Made by a program: the position numbers and the translations under genes
Notes under the pieces: model-generated
Told to the model about the DNA's origin: nothing
Database searches by the model: none
Seen by the model: only the letters and a program-made list of their open reading frames with translations
Shown here: positions 60,501-64,000 of the stretch, in pieces
How the letters are laid out: each line of letters begins with the position of its first letter
Position numbering within the stretch: the stretch's first letter is position 1
Source: Nipponacmea schrenckii
Taxonomy: Eukaryota; Mollusca; Gastropoda; Lottiidae
DNA: 64,000 bases
Assembly (NCBI GenBank): GCA_030562195.1
Contig: JAUJPP010000005.1
Location: forward strand, 4,336,826 to 4,400,825
Direction of reading: 5' to 3'

Positions 60501-62550
60501 AAATACAGTCAAATCAACACTCCTTGTATATCAAATAATAATTTAACCTCTAACAGGGCAAAAAGTCATATACACTCAAATACATTCATTTTATAACAAG
60601 GTACATAATCAAATTTATTTATAACAAATTATATACAAATACTTGCCATTCACAGAGATTTCAATCCACCAGCCAAAATCCGAAAAAAAATTCCTGCAAG
60701 TGGCCAGAACTCTTAGAGAGATATCATTTTAACAAACCAAAAAATTTCACCCCACCAGCCCAATTCTGTTACAAAAATCCAAAAAAAAAGAATTCCTGTT
60801 AGTGGCCAGAACTCATAGATATTTCAATCCACTAGTCCAATTCTGTTACAAAAATCCGAAAAAAAGAATTCCTGCAAGTGTCCAGAACTTTAAGAGAGAT
60901 ATCATTCACACAGATTTCAATCCACTAGAAGCCAAATTCTATTCGAAAAATCCGAAAAAAAGAATTCCTGCAAGTGGCCAGAACTCTTAGAGAGATATCA
61001 TGAAGAGTTCCATACTATACATTATCTGATGTAACTTCTAGTTCTACCGCCACTCAATCATTGATTGTATGACTTTCTACCAACCTGACTACCGACTACA
61101 CATAGCTAGCATTGATTCATATACCAATATCACTTTCACATTGAATCATTTAGGCCAGGTTATGACATAAGGGTCAGATTTCTATTCAGTTATTTTTTTC
61201 GTTTGTTATAAGACAAAGGATAAATGAAAAAAAACCACCCCCAAATTTGGTTTTGCCCAAAAAATAGGGAGTACCCTACCCATCATTTCAAGAATTGAAA
61301 TATGATTTCTATCTTATATTTGTCCCCTCAGAATGCATCAAATTAGTTGTTTGCCCCTAATATATGATGCATCAAATAAATCCATTTTTCAAAATAACTC
61401 TAGAGAGAGCTCTCTTAGACCTTCATGGTAGGAATGTGGTACCTATGACATTGGTACTCTCTGCCCCCCGTATCCATACCCCCTCCCTGTATATCCAGGA
61501 GGTAGGCTGGTACCACCACTATAGTATGATAAATATTTTACCAGTTATATAACAGTCTTAAGATCAAGTCTAAGTAATAATAAATATTTCAGTTTTTTTA
61601 TATTTATTAACTTTTAAATCAATAAATTCATTATTCATCTTGATTCATTCATTCATTTATTCATTCATTCATTTCAAAGATCAATATAGATGGAGTCAAT
61701 GTAATAGATATCTAATGCTGTGATGTAACACTAGGTCATTCATTCATTTCATTCATTCATTCAAATTTAAAGATCAATTTTAGAAAAAGGAATTCAATGT
61801 AATAAATATCTAATGCTGTGATGTAACACTAGGTCATTCATTCATTTATTCATTCATTCATTTCAAAGATCAATATAGATGGAGTCAAAGTTACTTTGAT
61901 GTAACACAAGATATCATTCATTCATTTATTCATTCACTGGCTCATTTATGCACTCACTCACTCTTGCATGCAGTAATTCATTCGTTCAAGGATCAAGTAG
62001 CATTATTATGGAATGTCTCCTCCCAAGATAAGACTTAGATAAGACCAGGAAAATCAAGACTAACACTAGATTAAGACTTAGACAATCAAGACTAGAACTA
62101 GACTAAGACTTATATAATCAAGACTAGAACTAGATTAAGACTTAGATAATCAAGACTAAAACTAGAATAAGACTTAGATAATCAAAACCAAGACTAAACT
62201 TAGATAATCAAGACTAGAACTAGACTAAGACTAAGATAATCAAGACTAGAACTAGATAAAGACTGGTATAATCATTTCAGTCCAAAATACAGACAGACAG
62301 ACAGAGGGCAAAAAAAAACCTGAGCCAACTTACCTTTCCATCAGAACAATGCGAACAGACAGTATCCAAGTCTTCAGTACTGTGGGCTGAGAGATGGCCA
62401 TCATCTATGGGTGGATGTAATGTACCTGAGCCAGCAGACCTCAGTCTGGTGGATTCAGGTGAGGTAAGCTGTTTCTTGGGAAGATTGGGACTCTTGGCTG
62501 CTTTACGAAAAGGGTTCAAGGAAGGTATCTTGCTGCTGTCGGACTTCTTC
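39504..62550 (-). CDS. TMCC1/2/3-like: TMCC family transmembrane and coiled-coil protein, 5' partial
   Basis: Eleven exons in transcript order: 62334-62550, 44018-44186, 43467-43692, 43233-43265, 42590-42669, 42195-42258, 41500-41725, 40892-41023, 40546-40635, 40048-40226, 39504-39630 (TAG). Phases agree from end to end, giving about 514 residues. Family hallmarks in order: [58 protein letters not shown] with [24 protein letters not shown], a Ser-rich acidic linker, the coiled coil [36 protein letters not shown], a run of seven Gln, and two hydrophobic segments, [18 protein letters not shown] and [17 protein letters not shown] proteins are tail-end double-spanning ER proteins with roles in ER-microtubule and ER-ribosome contact. 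The first visible exon opens with an acceptor (TTTTATAG), not an ATG, so the start lies further upstream. Intron 1 is 18.1 kb, by far the largest. Confidence 0.93.
39715..40040. repeat. GTAAGTAC-rich repeat in the last TMCC intron
   Basis: Several imperfect units with AAGTAAGTACAATCAATGAA and AACTCACTTAGTAGAGAGAA. On the + strand these contain many GTAAGT words, but the gene is on the minus strand, so they are not donor decoys for it. Confidence 0.8.
41039..41310. repeat. ~165-bp direct duplication in TMCC intron
   Basis: CAGTGGTCAGATATAGGCAG, GTGGTACCCAACCTTATTCA and CCCAGGGCAATCATTTAGTC occur twice, at 41039-41140 and 41207-41300. Confidence 0.85.
42705..43215. repeat. 22-bp GATAAACTAATGGTGATGTTAT minisatellite, about 22 copies
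   Basis: Highly uniform units with an A/G switch (AATAGTG against AATGGTG) between TMCC exons 5 and 4. Confidence 0.97.
43310..43435 (-). mobile_element. Two SINE tail fragments in tandem
   Basis: AAAGGAGTTTTACATCCTAC with CTCTTCTG occurs at 43345-43372 and 43400-43428, matching the 3' end of the SINE. Confidence 0.7.
43767..43915. mobile_element. Palindromic MITE-like element (GATTGG/CCAATC family)
   Basis: About 150 bp beginning TTATTCTTGAAAATCCAGAT and ending CTTAAGTTAAGCTATCGAGA, with GATTGGATAATAATACTGAA inside and a mirrored AACCAATCAGATGA. Related copies lie at about 23488-23585, 46595-46745, 50330-50470 and 51146-51296. Confidence 0.6.
44187..45390. other. Proximal part of the 18 kb TMCC intron, no gene seen
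   Basis: AT-rich unique-looking sequence without tandem repeats or credible exons. The 64-codon open frame at 44434-44628 has no support. Confidence 0.5.
45390..45690. repeat. ~70-bp tandem repeat, about 4 copies
   Basis: Units share TATGTGGACTCTCTGAAATA, AATACTAAGCTTTCAAATCA and ACATATGATAAAGGAAATATT. Confidence 0.9.
46595..46745. mobile_element. MITE-like element, same family as 43767
   Basis: Left end AAAACTTAACTTCAGATGGT, core CATCTGATTGGTCAATCACT mirrored by AATCAATCAGATAACTG, right end TTTAAGAATAAGGACC. Confidence 0.6.
46840..48140. repeat. Intron stretch with diffuse short repeats
   Basis: 46840-47600 has loosely repeated GTAGTCACTGACCTCTAGTC-type blocks (Alu-like period of roughly 60-120 bp, very diverged). 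47880-48130 has AGTGCAATTTCCTAAAAGTG repeated about six times. No gene seen. Confidence 0.65.
48560..48850. repeat. Hairpin element whose right arm is amplified four times
   Basis: AGATAACAATTACTTTATTA (48580s) is mirrored by TTATTTAATAAAGTAATTGT (48676 on). The loop holds CTTGCGACGTTTCGACGAAG and CTCCCGTCTTTATCAAGC. The right arm then continues as a 42-bp tandem, AAGTAATTGTTATCCATATA with ATTATGTCAAGTTATTTAAT, about four copies. Confidence 0.85.
49080..49380. repeat. G-rich ~25-bp repeat
   Basis: Irregular units such as GGGGGCTCTTATTAAAAGGG with G-runs of up to twelve at 49144, 49276 and 49364. Likely to form G-quadruplexes or polymerase-slippage sites. Confidence 0.85.
49895..50110 (-). 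repeat. CAGCTG dispersed repeat copy
   Basis: Two diverged units with TTTTACAAGGATAACAACTT, GGATCCTTTCTACCAGCTGG and TCCTTGACCAAACCTCTTGG. Confidence 0.8.
51146..51296. mobile_element. Best-preserved copy of the GATTGG MITE-like family
   Basis: Left end GGGCCTTTTTCTCAAAAACT and right end AGTTTTCAAGAATAAGGACC are inverted repeats. Inside, ATGTGATTGGATAATAAAAC is mirrored by GATTGACCAATCAACTGA. About 150 bp. Confidence 0.65.
51500..51965. repeat. ~53-bp minisatellite with GTAAACAAAC in each unit
   Basis: Units with TTGACAAGACATCCTCCAGA, TGTAAACAAACTCTGGCATA and ATTTAACT. About seven GTAAACAAA cores between 51511 and 51945. It lies in the large TMCC intron. Confidence 0.92.
53057..53185 (+). 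other. Cysteine-rich exon-like segment (VWC-like spacing), or CpG-rich relic
   Basis: An open + strand segment of normal codon composition and raised CpG in an otherwise AT-rich intron. It encodes [19 protein letters not shown] and then [13 protein letters not shown]. The spacing C-x2-C-x8-C-x4-C-P resembles the second half of a von Willebrand C module, although one usual cysteine is missing. Splice signals are poor on the + strand (CCGTAG before, GCGGTC after). The minus strand also reads open from an ATG at about 53160 and ends before GTAGGA, so an alternative TMCC first exon cannot be excluded. Confidence 0.3.
53450..53495 (-). mobile_element. Short SINE fragment
   Basis: GCTAATAAAGGAACAACACT followed by ACAGTGTGCAATGAGGGAAA matches the body-tail junction of the SINE. 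Confidence 0.5.
54015..54515. repeat. ~56-bp minisatellite with TTGTAAACAAACC in each unit
   Basis: About nine units with CTTGGTTTAATGGATTGTAA and ACAAACCTAAATAGAGTGGT. The flanking sequence is unlike that of the 51500 array, but the GTAAACAAAC core is shared. Confidence 0.93.
54900..55340. repeat. Diverged ~35-bp repeat
   Basis: Units with TTTGGATATCTCAATAACAG and GATTTCTCACCATCAG, roughly ten copies, decreasing in similarity to the left. Confidence 0.85.
55632..55815 (-). mobile_element. SINE copy, 5'-truncated
   Basis: AATGGAGTTTTACGTCCTAC to TTGTCCCATCCGAACAACTA, matching the SINE body in minus orientation; an internal stretch is deleted. Confidence 0.78.
56544..56785. mobile_element. 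Outer inverted-repeat element interrupted by a small MITE
   Basis: Left arm CCAGTGGGTGAGGTCAAATC with TGTTAGTGTT and right arm AACACTAACACAAGATTTGA with CCTCACCCATTGG are complementary over about 33 bp. The 86-bp element at 56602-56687 sits between them. Confidence 0.7.
56602..56687. mobile_element. 86-bp MITE with CAGTGTACTC termini and TA target site
   Basis: Ends CAGTGTACTCTGACTAATCC and its mirror GGATTACTCAGAGTACACTG form ~24-bp inverted repeats flanked on both sides by TA. Termini starting CAGT with a TA duplication are typical of pogo/Tigger-type Tc1/mariner MITEs. No transposase is present. Confidence 0.75.
57540..58150 (+). repeat. Old, diverged CAGCTG-repeat array
   Basis: About five degenerate units of roughly 120 bp with AAATGGGTACAGATAATCT, AAGATCAATGCCAAAAGGTT and GTCAACACAGCTGTAAATGG. 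Confidence 0.7.
58540..58800. mobile_element. Two degenerate SINE pieces, opposite orientations
   Basis: 58560-58640 resembles the SINE 3' body in minus orientation (GTGTCATGAGGGAAATTTAG). 58680-58790 resembles a 5' head in plus orientation: CAGTGGCTCAGTGAGC, then CCAGGATCAATCTTG and GATGACATGGAAAAA. Confidence 0.55.
59335..59510 (+). mobile_element. SINE copy, 5'-truncated, plus orientation
   Basis: GGGACTGACATAGAAAAAGC, GCATGTTAAAGATCCCTTGA and a tail AACTCCATTCATTTCA match the full SINE. Confidence 0.82.
59511..60640. other. Unique-looking intron stretch, no gene called
   Basis: A + strand open segment at 59511-59686 directly behind the SINE tail, starting [16 protein letters not shown], has balanced composition but no splice support and no recognised family. 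59860-59905 is a small SINE remnant (GTGTGCAATGAGGGAAATTTG-like). Confidence 0.4.
60645..61005. repeat. ~120-bp tandem repeat, 4 copies
   Basis: Units share AAAAAGAATTCCTGCAAGTG, GCCAGAACTCTTAGAGAGAT and ATTTCAATCCACTAG. Confidence 0.9.
61640..61985. repeat. (ATTC)n clusters within a ~115-bp repeat
   Basis: Three copies combine CATTCATTTATTCATTCATT with TCAAAGATCAATATAGATGG and ATGCTGTGATGTAACACTAG. Confidence 0.88.
62025..62275. repeat. ~33-bp minisatellite, about 7 copies
   Basis: Units with AATCAAGACTAGAACTAGAC and TAAGACTTAGAT, next to the donor of the first visible TMCC exon (within 60 nt). Confidence 0.92.
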
Positions 62551-64000
62551 CTATAAAATGGAAAGGAGAACAAAAAATGGAGTTTTACATCCTACCTATC
62601 TGCTTCTGATTGGATTTAAGATGGGGTACCTCCCTTTTTTATTCAGAAACAGTGTTAGAAGTTCAAACCCTAGGATGTCCTAGGAATAGTGTTGGGAGTT
62701 AAGACCCTAGGACATCCTAGAACTAAGATTGTTTCAAGAACACTCTGCCAGAAAATGGTGGCCTAATGGAACCACTCATATCTGGCTAGAACAACCATCA
62801 TTGGTAGGCAATCAAGACTGGTAACAGGAAGTGTTCTAAAAGGACTGTCGTTACTGTGATTCTATCTATAGTTATTTATCCCATTTAACTTCCTTGGACA
62901 GACAGACAAACGGAACTTCCAAATGGCTTCCATTTACAACGTACAACAATATGTTCAATCAGATTTGAAAGAGATTGTTAAGAGGTTTGCTAAACTTTTT
63001 ACATATATGTAGGGAAGACTGAAAGCATCAATTTGTACCATTCTAATTTTCAATCAGACATCTGTGGTTCCAGCAATTCAACTATTTAAAGGGATTGTAA
63101 AGAGGTTTTCTAAATTTTGTAAGTGTATCAGGGACACTGATAGCAGCAATTTACTTCATTCTAATTTTCAAACAGACGTCTGTGATTCTTGTAATTCAAC
63201 TATTTAAAGGAATAGTAAAGAGGTTTTCTAAATTTTGAATGTGTATCAGAGACAATGATAGCATCAATTTACACCATTCTAATTTTCAATCAGACGTCTG
63301 TGGTTTCAGCAAAGAGATTGTTAAGAGTTTTCTAAATTTTTTATGTGCATCAGGGACACTGATAGCATCAATTTGCACCATTCAAATTTTCAACCAGTGA
63401 ATCTGAAAATTTGAACAGTATTCCGAAGAGCAGATGTGAAAAAATACACAAAATATCCTGGAATAGTTCAGGATAAGTGATTAACTGATAAGTTATAAGG
63501 ACGGCCCCTTTTAGTTCATTTTTATTGAATCTTAAATTCAATCAAAGTCAAAGTTTATAAGTTAATGTTCATTTAATATTGCTATTTACATAAATCTATA
63601 GAATAAATAATAGAAATTAAATATAAGTCTCTTGACTTCATTTGCATATTAAAAGTTTTCACTAGCTTGAGTCATAATTTAATTTCTAACTTGACCTTAA
63701 TTTCATTGAAAACAATGGCTTTTATGATCAGGTCACAAAATATCTACGTAGCTAACTTAAACCAGCTGATTGTTGGACTGATAGTTAGCATTTAAATGAG
63801 CACAGATGTCAAGTGAAAATAACATGAATGGAGTTTTACATCCTACTCTTCTGTACCTAATAGCTTATGAAGACTGGCAATGTGATGTGATGTGCAATAA
63901 GTGACATTTTGCCAGGCAGCAATATTAGTCAATTTTCAACTGTTAAAAGATCTTTAACGTGCACAACCTGTAGCACACTGGGCTTCTGTTTATTGTCAGA
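62551..64000. other. Upstream TMCC intron with a ~115-bp repeat and two SINE pieces
   Basis: 62910-63410 holds four copies of a unit with TCTAATTTTCAATCAGACGT, CTGTGGTTTCAGCAATTCAA and AGAGGTTTTCTAAATTTT. SINE tail fragments lie at 62575-62625 (AATGGAGTTTTACATCCTAC) and 63825-64000 (AATGGAGTTTTACATCCTAC through GATCTTTAACGTGCACAACC, cut by the window end). No upstream TMCC exon could be found here. Confidence 0.65.

Noticed and set aside
62551..62573. TMCC start codon at 62573
   Set aside because: The codon there is TTG, not ATG, and a good acceptor (TTTTATAG) ends at 62551, so the exon is internal.

Overview
This is a 64 kb stretch of an AT-rich, intron-rich animal nuclear genome. Short exons with GT/AG borders, animal-only gene families, a tRNA-derived SINE with target-site duplication, several MITE-like elements and very many minisatellites all point to an invertebrate. 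The style suggests a lophotrochozoan, perhaps a mollusc, but that is inference. No bacterial, viral or CRISPR features were seen.

Four gene models are well supported by reading frame, splice sites, codon phase and family motifs. (1) + strand, 312-1569: the 3' part of a THEG/SPMAP2-type sperm microtubule-associated protein made of THEG repeats. (2) + strand, 10834-18835: a complete 17-exon RhoGAP of the ARHGAP18/28/40 family, predicted 659 aa. (3) - strand, 26063-36304: a complete 9-exon SLC30A (ZnT2/3/8-like) zinc transporter, predicted 493 aa. (4) - strand, 39504-62550: a TMCC1/2/3-type ER transmembrane and coiled-coil protein, 11 exons visible, 5' end not found, with an 18 kb intron. Between genes 1 and 2 there are exon-like segments of one or two unidentified + strand genes (4941-7300 and 9349-10527), too short to stand out as ORFs. 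Genes 2 and 3 are convergent; genes 3 and 4 are in tandem. The genes look like an ordinary chromosomal neighbourhood, not a shared pathway.

The rest is dominated by repeats. Most larger introns hold at least one minisatellite with a 18-118 bp unit. Some repeat families recur at several loci and in both orientations: a 23-bp unit, and an ~85-bp unit carrying a CAGCTG palindrome. Three structures stand out. The third SLC30A intron is almost entirely a 79-bp tandem array that duplicates the exon end and its 5' splice site twelve times. Four dispersed copies of a short motif have a covarying stem and a GAAACG box, recalling hammerhead-ribozyme elements. Two unrelated minisatellites in the large TMCC intron both carry a forkhead-type GTAAACAAA core in nearly every unit. 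No clearly new protein system was found; the novelty candidates are in the repeats and the unidentified exons.
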